This document shows, piece by piece, positions 51,561-61,731 of a stretch of DNA of 64,000 nucleotides; the first letter of the stretch is position 1, and every line of letters starts with the position of its first letter. The translations under genes and the position numbers were made by a program. The notes under the pieces were generated by a model, which was not told where the DNA came from, made no database searches, and worked only from the letters and a program-made list of their open reading frames with translations. Origin of the DNA: Ifrita kowaldi (lineage: Eukaryota; Chordata; Aves; Passeriformes; Cinclosomatidae); the NCBI GenBank assembly GCA_013398055.1, contig VZRS01008300.1, forward strand, positions 750,623 to 814,622, given 5' to 3'.

Positions 51561-54500
51561 TCTGGAGCAAGGAGCAGAGGGCAAACAGTTCGAAAAGATG
51601 GCAAAAAGGAAGCCCTGAAAGTAGCAGTCGTATTCAAAAATCAATATTTATTTACTAGTGAGTTACATCTGCATCTGCACATCAATCCAGTTCTCACCCC
51701 CAACTACCGTAGTCTCTCCATCTGGAGAAAGTGAGGAATTATACTGACCTGCTGGCTGTAGAGACACCTGCATTTACTCACGTAAAGTAACAAATCCACT
51801 CGCTACTGAACGAGTCAGCCTGTTTCTTCCTCTTTCCTTCCATGCTTCAAGCATTGCTTTGTGCATGTTAGAGCTCATCCAACCTTTCAGTGAGTGAGTG
51901 TATCTCCAAGCTGTTAAAAAAGCCATTTTCTTTTCTTTTTTTCTTTCCCTCCTGTTTTCTGCTAGCTTAGAAACCTAAATGGACTCCTTGATAGATCAGA
52001 GGGTCACCTAAATTCAGGGCATATGGGAAAAAGCATAGCCAGAAAGAGGGAAGGAGGAGGAGTGAATAAATTCCTTCCAACAGCAGAGCTGGTAGTACTA
52101 CTCAACCTGTTTCATTTAGATAGGAAAGCCCATTGTATGAGATAGAAATTAATGCAGTTTGTAATGTTTTTATCTGATTAATGTCCTTAATATTTGTTAA
52201 AATAACTGAATAACCTGTCTCCTGTGTTTTTCATTGTTAGCATACTGACAAATCTTACTACAGCTTCTGAGCATTAATATTTTCTATGCTCAAACCAACG
52301 GGAGAAGAATAGTTGTTGCTTTGCAGGAAATTATCTTCACAACAGATGCAATGACTAAAAACATTAACAACTACGAGACACTTCATAAAGTTATTTCAAC
52401 AAGACACTTAAATAGACAACAGAAAGCACCGGACCTGTCACCAGACGTTTTCACTGAGGGCTCTGTCAAGAAAAGCTGTCATTAAACCGCAGCAGTAAAA
52501 TGCGTCAGTTGCACCTCCATTACACTTACTTACAGCTTACCATTTACATTCAGAGTTTTGGTCGTCACGAGCTTTGTAGTCCACGTGTTCATAAAAAGTG
52601 CTAATAATCAATGGAAAATGGGTTAAGTGTTTCATCACAGGTTCTGACGAATGTTAATTGGTAACCAGAAACACACGGCAATTACCTTTTGACTTGTAAT
52701 TGCTGTCATGTGATGGTCGCTTATGAGATCCAATCACTCCATCAAAGTCCTTTTAATGGGAGCTTTGCCCCAAGCCATGCTCTGTGTTTTAGGTAAATTA
52801 TCACAATAACACTCAAGAGCATGAACATTAGCATTTTTTAAAAAAAATAATTTACTTCAAGCATATTTTTGCTTGTGTTTATCACCTTCATAGCCACTGA
52901 CAGTCCTAGTTTTGTTGAGTTTCCTGTTTAGTTCTAACATTGCAAGTTAAATGACAACTGACAAAAATAAAATTTGTTATTAATTAGGACACTGCCTCCC
53001 CAAAATCAATCAATCACGCACCACAAAACCCCAAGTCTCTAAATTTTAAGTATCAACTGAAGGAAACATAACAGAAAGATCTTACAAGGGAAAAAAATGA
53101 CATTAACAATACCAAAAACCTGTAAAAACAAAATAAAATGGGTATTGCTTTTCTAACATAATAGAACACTACACATCTTTTTTAGTGCAGTCACATGCCA
53201 GCACAGGAAATTTTAGTCATTTTATCATCTACTTCTGTTTACAATAAAAGAGCCAGTGTCTAAAACAACCACCAGAGTCACTTTCATTGTATGTCTGTTC
53301 ATAGTTCTCTGCATGAAAAAAGTAGGAAGGAAGCCCCACAGGCTAAACCATAGCATGAGTCTGAAAGGCTGCTTCCTAAGAGAAAAATAAAATATTGTAT
53401 TAGCTTAGCGTGTCTTTTGAAATTAAGGCTTTTCTCCTGACATTGTGCAATCGATTACTCCAATATAGTCAGATAACATGATCAATGATGGCAGAACAAA
53501 AAACCCAAAATACCCACAAACCCACAAGTTTCATTAACATTAAAATACAAATTTTAAAACTGCCATCATAGTGGCAAAAACTTCGTTGTTTCAAGACATT
53601 TGTGTATCTATTAAAATAAGCACAATAATAATCAACAACTAGAAGCATTACTGTAACAAAGGAGTCATGCCTTGCTAGTTCTTCTGGTTAGACCTTGCCT
53701 GTAACACTAAAATTCCAAGGATTCACTTCAGAAACTGTCTGGTACTTACTCATTTTTCCAGACCAAACTTTACTTTCTCCAGGATTAGTTTGCAGTGTTT
53801 TAGGACTAGGAAACAGGCTAACTAAAAAATAATGGTCCATTATTTGTAATGGTCCCTTTCAGGCGGATCGTCCTGAACACTGAAGTATTTCCCAGTAGTT
53901 TTTGCCATAACGTTATGGAAACTAAGAGTGGTGGTATTGGGTTGTCTTTGGATTGGTTTTTACTAAAAAGAAAAGCTGTAACTTCCAACTTACATCTTAA
54001 TTGCTTTTAAGAGCTGCAAATTGCTGTGGGTGGAATCAGAAGCACATGAAGACATTGCAACTACTGTTCCTGTTAGCTTAGTCAGAAGAGCTTTTCTGTA
54101 AAACCTAAAAAGTGTCAGGTCTGCAAAGTAATTTCTTTAGCTCGAAGAGGTCACCGACTAGAAGTGTCATCTTTATTTAAAAAAAGAAAAAAAAGAAAAA
54201 AGAAAAACAGACTGCTCAGGTAGATATACAAGAGAGGGTTTTGGGTTTTTTCTTTTTACCACAAGAAGAACAAAAGACTTTCTAAAAGCAGATAAATGTA
54301 TGTATGAAGAATATTCAAAATCAGAGTGTAAAAATTTCTTACATGTGTCATGCTTCAGCATAGTTAACAAAATTCCTTTGCAGTTTTATTGGAGAAAACA
54401 ATATTGCTATCTGAGAAATATAGAAAACCTAAGAAGAGAGCTGCGAGTCTACAATCTTACTTCTGCCGTCTCGCTATAAATTTATCACCCTTCGTAAAAG

Positions 54501-55540
54501 GTGACATGAATTTCTTTGAAGTTTAAGAATTAGCACGTTGTCCCAAACGTGTTCCGCTTCGCGTGGAAGCTGCTTCATTATCTCTGACTGTATAAACTCG
54601 AGCAGCCGTGACTGTTTACTGAAACAATCTGTAAATGTGTTAGCCCGTGTTTGCAGAGGATAAGGACTGTGCCATCCCAGGCCCACTTCAGACCGTAAAA
54701 GTGGTTCTTTTCTCACCCTTATCTGAATCATCCTTGAACAGACTGCCTCTGAACAGAGTTTACACTCCTCTTCTTTGATCTACTTCATAAGAACATCAGA
54801 ACTGTTTACTTTGAAATGCACACACTTCTTTCTTGGGATGCAGGGAAAGGAGATGGCGTTTAAAGACATGAACAGATAAATTCAAGGGAACTAGTAATTT
54901 TCTCAGTGTTTCCTATCCTGTCCAATATCCTGACACATAACAGCTCATTGCTTCGTCTTATTCTTCAATAAATTCATAAGCATGAACTCAAATTATTCAA
55001 AACTTCCCAGCCTATTTTCTGAAAATGACCTAACGAATTGCTAAGCTAATGCCGCTGTGCTCTCGTTTCAACTATTCTCTCCCTGAAGACTTCTTAAAAT
55101 CTCTGATACTGCATAAACTGAGTCAACAAGTGTACCTAAGACTTCAGAGGAAGATGAGTCCTGACTGCAGCACTCTGCCTCATGGACAGCATCAAAAAAA
55201 ATTTAACCCTGGACTTTCCAAGTAACTCCAAGCTCAAACGAGTTCTACCCACCCAAACTTAATAAAGAGTACTGAGTTCCTCACAGGCATATTGGCAAGA
55301 TACTGTATCAGTGTTTCTTCAAGATTTCTATCTGACGAGGACTACTTACTTGTTCCTACCTCACGTCCCTACTTCCTTCGCTGATAGAAAGGCAAAGGGA
55401 TTCTTTCAAGCCTTGCATCAAACAGGCAAGAGGGGCTCAAAATCTGGGAATAAGACTCATAAAAGAGGCTTCTCCCTGTCCTTCCTTGTTATCAGTCCTT
55501 TCTGAATCCTCGTCCTTCACAGATAAAGATTGAAAATCAC
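51561..55540. other. Non-coding upstream region of homeobox gene A
   Basis: No exon was seen. A patch at about 52540-52760 has several homeodomain-type cores (TAATCAAT, TTAATTGG, CAATTACC, GTAATTGC, TTTTAATGG) and few simple repeats, which could be a conserved enhancer. An A/G-rich tract lies at 54177-54207. Confidence 0.4.
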
Positions 55541-55859
55541 AGGGGCCGAGGGCAGCTCGGGCAGCGTGAAGAAGCCCAGGCCGTGATGCAATTCCCAGCA
55601 CCTACGTGGTGAGGAGACGGCTCCGCGCTGAACTTGGCGCCAGGTCAGGCAGCCTTGAGTTCTGCAAACCACTGCTCTCGGAGATTAGGCGGATGTAACA
55701 ATCACCTGAAAGGGGAGATTAAAGCGCTTCTCAATGAGGTCCTTTGTCCCCGGCCTCATTTGATGCTTTGGGCTTTTTCAAACCACGCCGGGGAAAGCGC
55801 TTTAAATGTTTGCCCCGGCTGCCGGGGCGGCTCCAGTGAGGGCCGGCAGGGCTGGGGAC
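55541..55859 (+). promoter_or_regulatory. Likely promoter and 5' UTR of homeobox gene A
   Basis: GC content and CpG density rise sharply here and remain high through exon 2. A TTTAAAT box (about 55801-55807) lies some 55 bp before the chosen ATG and could serve as a weak TATA. A SMAD-type GGCGCC is at 55636-55641. The transcription start is not determined. Confidence 0.45.
55629..55641 (+). promoter_or_regulatory. 13-base word shared by both homeobox genes (GGCGCC)
   Basis: TGAACTTGGCGCC, about 220 bp before the ATG of gene A. The same 13 bases occur at 62204-62216 upstream of gene B. GGCGCC is a known binding palindrome of BMP-activated SMADs. Confidence 0.4.
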
Positions 55860-57294
55860 ATGGAGAAGGGCTCCTTCTCGGTGGAGTGGCTGGCCCAGAG
55901 CAGCCGCGGCGGAGCCCCGGAGATGCCCGGTGAGTCCCGGCCATGCCCACTGGGTCCCCCCGCACAGCGGCGGCCGCGGCGCTTTCGGTCCCCGCGGGCG
56001 GGACCGGCGGGGCACGGCAGCCACCGTGTCACCGTCCGGGGGCCTGCAGAGGAAAGGGTGCCCCAAGGGTCCCCCCCTCAAACCCCCGTCTGTTCCCGCA
56101 GACACGCCCCAGGACCGGGAGGCCGCCGAGCGCCGCAGCCCCGGGCACGAAGCGGAGTCTGTCGGCGCCGTGCCGGGGCGATCCCGCACCAAGTTCTCGG
56201 CCGCGCAGCTGCAGGAGCTGGAGCGCAGCTTCCGAGAGCAGCGCTACATCCGCGCCGGTGAGAAGCGGCGCTTGGCCGCCGTGCTGAACCTCTCCCAGAG
56301 CCAGGTGAGCGCGGCCTCGCACCTCACGGTCAGCAGGGGACGGGGCAGTGACAGCTCCCGCAGGTGCGGCGGCCCGGGCTGCCAGCCAGCCTCGCCCCGC
56401 TGGAGCAAACGGGCTTCAGCAGACTGACAGCCCTGCCTCGCCTGGCACTGCCGCGCCCGTCGCAGCTCCGAGTCCTCCAGACACAAGGTGCAAATGGATA
56501 ATAGCGAGTGCAAGTCCAAAAGCTGCAACTTCACTGGGGGTGAAAGTTACTTCCACAATTTCCAGAACTTCAAATTTCAGGATAATTCTTTCTTATGATT
56601 ATGTATCTATTTGACAGGTTCATTGCAGGATTTTTTAACAGAACTACCCCTACCCAGACTTTTTAGCCCCACTGCACCAGTCTTGTGCTACAGCCCCGGT
56701 CCAAATCTGAGTATTGGCTTGCCATGGATCACGGAGTCTTCAGAGTTTGATTCCTCATCATGTCAAGACAATTACTCTGCATTAAATATAGACCAACGTT
56801 ATCAGCCCTACACCTTTACTGCTAATGCATCCTGTTATTTTGACAAGTCTGCCTTCAGGGTTTATTACTATATGGAAATGGGATAAGTGGTTTGTTTCTT
56901 GACTCTTTTTTCTTATCCTCAGATAAAAACCTGGTTTCAGAATCGTCGTATGAAGTTCAAACGCCAGACTCAAGATGCCAGGATTGAAGCTCTTTTCTCA
57001 GGCTTATTTTTGCCCTACCATTGTTACCCAGACACAGCTACATCCAGCCAGTCTCATGGGATGGATGTCAATGTCTCTGCTACCTCTGCTGTTTCCCTTC
57101 ACCCAGCTATGCCAAACCCTGCCTTGTTGTTGCCTTCTGTTCCAGATCAGTCTCTTCAGCCAGTTTTGCCAAGTCCAGCTTTACTACTGCCTCCCGGGCC
57201 AGGATTATCTTGTTACTCTTCTGTGCTTCCAGCAGTGACTCTAACCACTGAACACAAAAGACTGATGTTCCAACCGGATCTTCCTTCCTGTTAA
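55860..57294 (+). CDS. Vent-type (VENTX-like) homeobox transcription factor, gene A
   Basis: Three exons: 55860-55929, 56102-56304 and 56923-57294 (214 aa), with GT-AG introns of 172 bp (phase 1) and 618 bp (phase 0). The N-terminus has FSVEWLAQSS, a motif typical of Vent proteins, and this fixes the start at 55860 although an in-frame ATG exists upstream. The homeodomain is at residues 48-107 with F8, L16, F20, W48, Q50, N51 and the Vent-type Thr47 (KTWFQNRRMKFKRQTQD). The intron splits it between positions 44 and 45. The C-terminus is rich in Pro, Ser and Leu, with a doubled PALLLP unit. Vent factors are nuclear BMP-induced repressors in frog and fish; that role here is inferred. It is odd in having Lys31 and Gln42 in place of the usual Arg31-Glu42 pair. 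NANOG is less likely because the helix-3 sequence is Vent-like. Confidence 0.88.
56624..56886 (+). other. Open frame inside intron 2 of gene A
   Basis: A frame of about 87 codons (an ATG at 56611 is possible) runs to a stop at 56884-56886. If entered at the CAG ending at 56623 it is in phase with exon 2. Its product is rich in Pro, Ser and Tyr, like C-termini of Vent proteins, with no known domain. It may be an alternative last exon, a decayed exon, or chance. Confidence 0.25.
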
Positions 57295-57376
57295 AAATGT
57301 CAATGATTATCTGTAATCTAAAAAAGAAGTGCCAAATATCTCTAAGAGTAACTATTTAACTTATTTTGTTATATTA

Positions 57377-57382
57377 AATAAA
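57377..57382 (+). terminator. Polyadenylation signal of gene A
   Basis: AATAAA, 83 bp after the stop codon, in AT-rich sequence. Confidence 0.7.
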
Positions 57383-59470
57383 TTGATGATTCTTTGAATT
57401 ATTTTCTTTAACATAAAAATGTTTGATTAGCAGAGAAAGTAATTTACCGATATTAGAGAAGTTATACTGAGAGTGTAAGTGGAGGACATGAAACCTCTCT
57501 TTATTCCTACAGACTTCACCATACTGTATGGAAATTTCTATATAAATTTTGCCCATCTAAAAGTTTTCAGAAAATAACCTATAGTCATGTGGGTATTTCC
57601 ACTAAATAAGTAGAGTACTGTTTGCACTGAAATTTACTTAACAACTATGTCATTTAATAGACACTGGTGTTTAGAACTTTGTCCATTCTACTTGATTGTG
57701 GGTTTTTAAGGAAACACTTGTGAACTACAGCAAGTGCATTTAAAATGTTACCAAAGGTTAAAAAACGCTGTGAACAAAACTGAATAAGCTGTCCAGTATT
57801 CTCTTTTATGTGTATATTCTGCACCATTCTTCAAGTGGGCTCACCTGTTTTTGATGGACTTGTTGCATTTATGCTCTTGAAGAGAGATGAGGCTAAGGAA
57901 TTAACTGGCAAGCATGTATGTTGATGCCAATGTCAAGCATACTTGCAATTTAAATCCTCTTATGAAAACGAATTGTTCACCAATTCAGGTCTCTTGGGAC
58001 ACACAAAAAGAAAATATTTCACTTCTTGCTTCCGAAAGCTGAGCTGTAATTTGATAGCCCCCCTAATTTTTAAACTGCAGAATTAGTTTAGGCTTGCTCT
58101 TAGGAGCACTTAGGGCTGTTCCTAAAAGTCACAAAGCAAGCTTTATGGAAAATGGCAAAGCCAAGCCTTTAGACTATGGGAAACAAGAGACCTTACGTCA
58201 GTATAAAGCAGCTGCAGCAGGTGTGGCTACATCTCCTTCCCCGATCCAGAGCAATCTAACTTGCTTGCTAGGTGATGGTTAGACTGCTTTGCAATTGTAA
58301 AGAGAGAAAAAATTATCCCCCCTAAACAAAATTAAAAACCACCACCACCAAGAAAGAAACCCAAACCCTCCCTTCTTCTGCTCACAAGGGGAAAAAAAAG
58401 GCCTGCAACACCTCTGTGCCATGCTTTCCCTTTTCCCCTCATCTGCCTCCACCCTCCACGTCCGTGTACCCTCCCCAATCCATCCCGTTTGGTAGACAAT
58501 AGGGAGGAGGGGAAGTTGGGAGACACTCGAAGGAATTTCCTCCACCACACCCCATCTCAGTGTCCCAGCAGGGCAGCGCTGATCCGTGACACAGCCAGGC
58601 AGCTGCAGGGACAACCTGTGCATTTCTCGGTCGCTTTGAACACACTCTACAGAAAATTCCTTTTACGCCTTCCACACTTCCACGTAATTGCTTCACAAGT
58701 GAGAAGCCCCTAGGCTGTTAATGGAAACTCCTGACGATTCCCTGAATTAAGAGGGTGGAGGGTGGAAATTTGGACTACAATACAATAATCAAGTAATGTA
58801 TTTAAAAGACCTTCCAGGTGAATTAACGAAACTTCATTAAAATCTAGACTAAGAAATAAGTGCTTTTAGGAGAAGTGAGCACCAATCCCAGGAAGAACTA
58901 AAAAAAACCCAACAAATTTCAGGATTACTAAAACAAAGTTTGAACCCTTTACATGTTTAAAGGGAATAGATCAATTTGCTAAAAAAGTGCAAATTGCAAA
59001 GTATGCAATTATAATTATTTAGTGGTGAGACAAAGGCCACATTTTCAGGTTACAATCCCATTCAAATGATATGGCTTTGAACCAGACACAATTAAGCCCA
59101 AAATTTTTTTGCCTAGTGTTTGTTTTGGAAATTGTTAAACTTTAAAATTCCATAATGAAGGCCTGATCCGTTTAATTTCTGTTTAAAGACATGCTGACTT
59201 AATAATTTTGATTATTGCACCTGCTTCCTTCACATGGAAGATGGGATTGTACTTGTACTATTTGATTTATATCCAGAATTGAAACTCACCGACAGCTTAT
59301 CCTTCCTCCTGGAGGATGCACTTAGCTCAAAGCACAGTGCAGGGCAACTGGGTGCAGTTGCTTCTGTCCAGGCTACCAAACACTCAACAACAGACAGTAA
59401 GTCTTGGTGGGAGGACAGAAAAGTGAGACAAGGTGTATGAAAACATCTAAATCCATTACCTTTACAGGAG
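57383..59470. other. Region between the two convergent homeobox genes
   Basis: No exon was recognised. A GC-richer patch lies at about 58340-58640 (with CCACCACCACCAAG) and gives open frames on both strands without any domain. The right end should hold the 3' flank of gene B. Confidence 0.5.
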
Positions 59471-59900
59471 GACAAGTGACTATTGCAGTTAACATTGCAC
59501 AAGTGCAGCCTTTTATAGACTTGACACATATAAATCTGTTCAGATTTTACTTATATATATATACACATTTATGAAAAACTGGGGATGTGCAATGAAAACC
59601 ATCTACCTAACACATTTCAGACTAGATTTATTAATATTTTAATATTATCAAATATAAAATTATTCATTTTCACATTTAACTTAAAATAATAAAGACATTC
59701 TTCCAAATCAGGCAAGCGATTCTGAGCATGAAATACATTACAGCAGAAAACACTCTTCCCCTTTGCTTTTTTCACTATAATGCATATACAGGGTGGCATT
59801 GCTTGTCCATTCTGTTCTGAATAACTGGATGTAAAGAAGGATGAGGAAGAAGGTGTTGATGGTAGTACGGCAGTTCGTTTGCCATAAAGGGGTAGGTGCT
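59471..59900 (-). repeat. Copy 1 of a duplicated 430-bp block (3' end of gene B)
   Basis: I saw no difference from 60239-60668 over 430 bp (offset 768). It holds the last 42 codons of gene B (stop at 59775-59777), its 3' UTR and an AATAAA on the minus strand (59627-59632). It ends exactly at a single N (59901). Identity across both coding and non-coding bases suggests one locus assembled twice. Confidence 0.9.
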
Positions 59901-59901
59901 N

Positions 59902-60183
59902 TCCCCGCCCGCGCTCTCGCTCTCGTAGCCCGAGGACTCGTCGGCGCTGAGCCAGCCGCCGTCGGGGGCTGCACGGGAGGAGATGGGGGCGGCGGTGAGG
60001 CCTCTGCCCCGGCTGGGACCGTGCCTCCGCCGCCCCTCGGCCCTGCCAGGTGTGTCCCCAGCCCGCTCGCCCGCTCCCCTCTTCTCCCTGTCTGTTCCCT
60101 CCTCACCCACCTGGCTCCGACGGGCAGGGGTCAGTGACGTCCCGGGGATCGTCTCGGCTCCGCTCGGCCGCGCAGGGCTCGCT
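59902..60183 (-). CDS. Displaced fragment of gene B: end of exon 1, intron 1, start of exon 2
   Basis: On the minus strand, 60183-60111 is open (24 codons beginning SEPCAAERSR) and ends at a CCAG|GTGGGT donor. A 142-bp GC-rich intron follows to a CCGTGCAG acceptor, then 59968-59902 continues in frame as APDGGWLSADESSGYESES and stops at the N. The phase-1 intron and its size match intron 1 of gene A, so this is the N-terminal part of gene B, not a separate gene. It is bounded by N on both sides and should lie just before the homeodomain at 61534. Confidence 0.75.
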
Positions 60184-60238
60184 NNNNNNNNNNNNNNNNN
60201 NNNNNNNNNNNNNNNNNNNNNNNNNNNNNNNNNNNNNN
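60184..60238. other. Assembly gap (55 N)
   Basis: Unknown bases between the displaced exon fragment and the second copy of the 430-bp block. The true size is unknown. Confidence 0.95.
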
Positions 60239-60668
60239 GACAAGTGACTATTGCAGTTAACATTGCACAAGTGCAGCCTTTTATAGACTTGACACATATA
60301 AATCTGTTCAGATTTTACTTATATATATATACACATTTATGAAAAACTGGGGATGTGCAATGAAAACCATCTACCTAACACATTTCAGACTAGATTTATT
60401 AATATTTTAATATTATCAAATATAAAATTATTCATTTTCACATTTAACTTAAAATAATAAAGACATTCTTCCAAATCAGGCAAGCGATTCTGAGCATGAA
60501 ATACATTACAGCAGAAAACACTCTTCCCCTTTGCTTTTTTCACTATAATGCATATACAGGGTGGCATTGCTTGTCCATTCTGTTCTGAATAACTGGATGT
60601 AAAGAAGGATGAGGAAGAAGGTGTTGATGGTAGTACGGCAGTTCGTTTGCCATAAAGGGGTAGGTGCT
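60239..60668 (-). repeat. Copy 2 of the duplicated 430-bp block
   Basis: Matches 59471-59900. This copy is contiguous with the rest of exon 3 of gene B and is therefore taken as the real 3' end. Confidence 0.9.
60395..60400 (-). terminator. Polyadenylation signal of gene B
   Basis: TTTATT on the plus strand (AATAAA on the minus strand), about 143 bp beyond the stop. It is repeated at 59627-59632 in the duplicate. Confidence 0.55.
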
Positions 60669-61629
60669 TTGCGAGGCGTCGTATCTGGGAAAGGAGAAGC
60701 CGAACGGCACAGCAGGCACCGGGGTAAAAGGCAGGAGTCTCTGGTGCTGGGCAGCAAAGGAGTAGTGGAGACCATCCTGAAACAGAGCTGGTGAGGCCCC
60801 CGGGGCGTAGCTGTACAGTGGAACAGGAGACACGAGGCTGTGCTGGTGGTCCTGTATCTGTCTCTTCAGTTTCATCCTCCGGTTCTGAAACCAGGTCTTG
60901 ATCTGAGCAACAAAAAGAAGAAGGGGGGACGCAGGACGTAAATCAGAGACTTTGTCTAAAGGTAATGTGCAAACTTATGAACAACCGTATCTCAGCTGTT
61001 TTTGCCATTCTGCTTCAGATGGAATTGACACAGCTGGACTGATTCTTTTGCCCTACGTAACAGCGGGCAGAGGACCTGCGGGATGTCGAGGGAAGCGTGG
61101 CTGCGTTCAGGGATTTGCCATTAATCACTTAAGAGTCTTTAAGACCAGATATGAGCTCTGCATGGTCTATGCAGATCGCCGTATATCCAGGACAGTTTAC
61201 CTCACTAAGAAATAAAAAGACCTCGATAACTTCCAGTAGAAAGTGTCGCAAATTTCCCGGAGTGGTAACTCGTTAATCCCCGAGGGATCTCACAGCCCCT
61301 GTTAAACTCAAGAGTGCTACGTCTCTTCATCGCAGGAAAGATAGATGAGAAACCGCAGACCCTGGCTGCTCCTGCCCGCTGGGGCCAGAAAGGATCCGCC
61401 TCCCACGGGACTAACCTGGATCTCCGAGAGCCGCAAGGCAGCCGCCAGCTTCCTCCGCTCCGTGGCGCCCAGGTACTTCTGGCGCTGGAAGGTCTTCTCC
61501 AGGCGGCAGACCTGCTCCGAGGTGAAGGCGGTGNAGCGAGGTGGGGGCGCGGGGAGGGGGCGCACAGCAGATGTGGGGCCTGACCCCGTGGGGCTTGGTC
61601 TCTGCCGAAGGGATCTGGCTCTGGTTCAT
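60543..61629 (-). CDS. Vent-2-like (VENTX-like) homeobox transcription factor, gene B (assembly-broken)
   Basis: Minus strand. The likely start is at 61629 (MNQSQIPSAE, good Kozak context, about 45 bp beyond a TATA box). Exon 1 is open for 31 codons to a single N at 61534, where sequence is missing. Then 61533-61416 encodes homeodomain positions 6-44 (TAFTSEQVCRLEKTF ... LSEIQ), with a CAG|GTTAGT donor. After a 513-bp intron, 60902-60543 encodes positions 45-60 (IKTWFQNRRMKLKRQIQD) and a 100-residue Pro/Tyr/His-rich C-terminus. Thr47, Gln50, Arg31 and Glu42 are canonical for Vent-2-type proteins. The missing N-terminal part is at 59902-60183. An alternative ATG at 61654 lies too near the TATA box. 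BMP-induced repression is inferred from the family. Confidence 0.85.
61534..61534. other. Single N marking a collapsed junction
   Basis: The frame before it (exon 1) and after it (homeodomain) do not join. Homeodomain positions 1-5 and the linker are absent. The single N stands for missing sequence of unknown length. Confidence 0.8.
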
Positions 61630-61669
61630 GGCGGTGAGTGGATGGGGGACCCATGGCCTCGGCCAGCTC

Positions 61670-61676
61670 TTTATAT
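61670..61676 (-). promoter_or_regulatory. TATA box of gene B
   Basis: ATATAAA on the minus strand, followed by AGAGCTGG. Transcription would start about 30 bp on (about 61640), giving a very short leader before the ATG at 61629. Confidence 0.6.
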
Positions 61677-61724
61677 GAGCGCTCCGTCCCGTGCCGGGGG
61701 GGTCGTTTGTAAGTGCGAACACAC

Positions 61725-61731
61725 ATCAAAG
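61725..61731 (+). promoter_or_regulatory. Candidate TCF/LEF site upstream of gene B
   Basis: ATCAAAG, about 50 bp upstream of the TATA box. A second ATCAAAG is at 62264-62270. The word is short, so chance is possible; a Wnt input is known for Vent genes. Confidence 0.3.

Noticed and set aside
55806..56261. Longer open frame starting at 55806 that reads through exon 1 of gene A into intron 1
   Set aside because: The Vent N-terminal motif begins at 55860, a GTGAGT donor follows at 55930, and reading on crosses the intron out of frame with the homeodomain.
55731..56534. Several long minus-strand frames across the gene A CpG island
   Set aside because: They are antisense shadows in GC-rich DNA, with no domain and no consistent splice sites.
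55860..57294. Gene A as NANOG
   Set aside because: NANOG homeodomains share Thr47, but helix 3 here reads QNRRMKFKRQ as in Vent proteins, and the N-terminal FSVEWLAQSS motif is Vent-like.
59230..59440. Open frame of 68 codons on the plus strand near the 3' end of gene B
   Set aside because: No domain, no splice context, and antisense to the expected 3' flank of gene B.
59775..59900. A third homeobox gene ending at 59775
   Set aside because: The 430 bp appear identical to the 3' end of gene B, have no homeodomain, and end exactly at an N; best explained as an assembly duplicate.
61411..61654. Start of gene B at the ATG at 61654
   Set aside because: It lies only about 16 bp from the TATA box, probably upstream of the transcription start; the ATG at 61629 has good context and suits the promoter.
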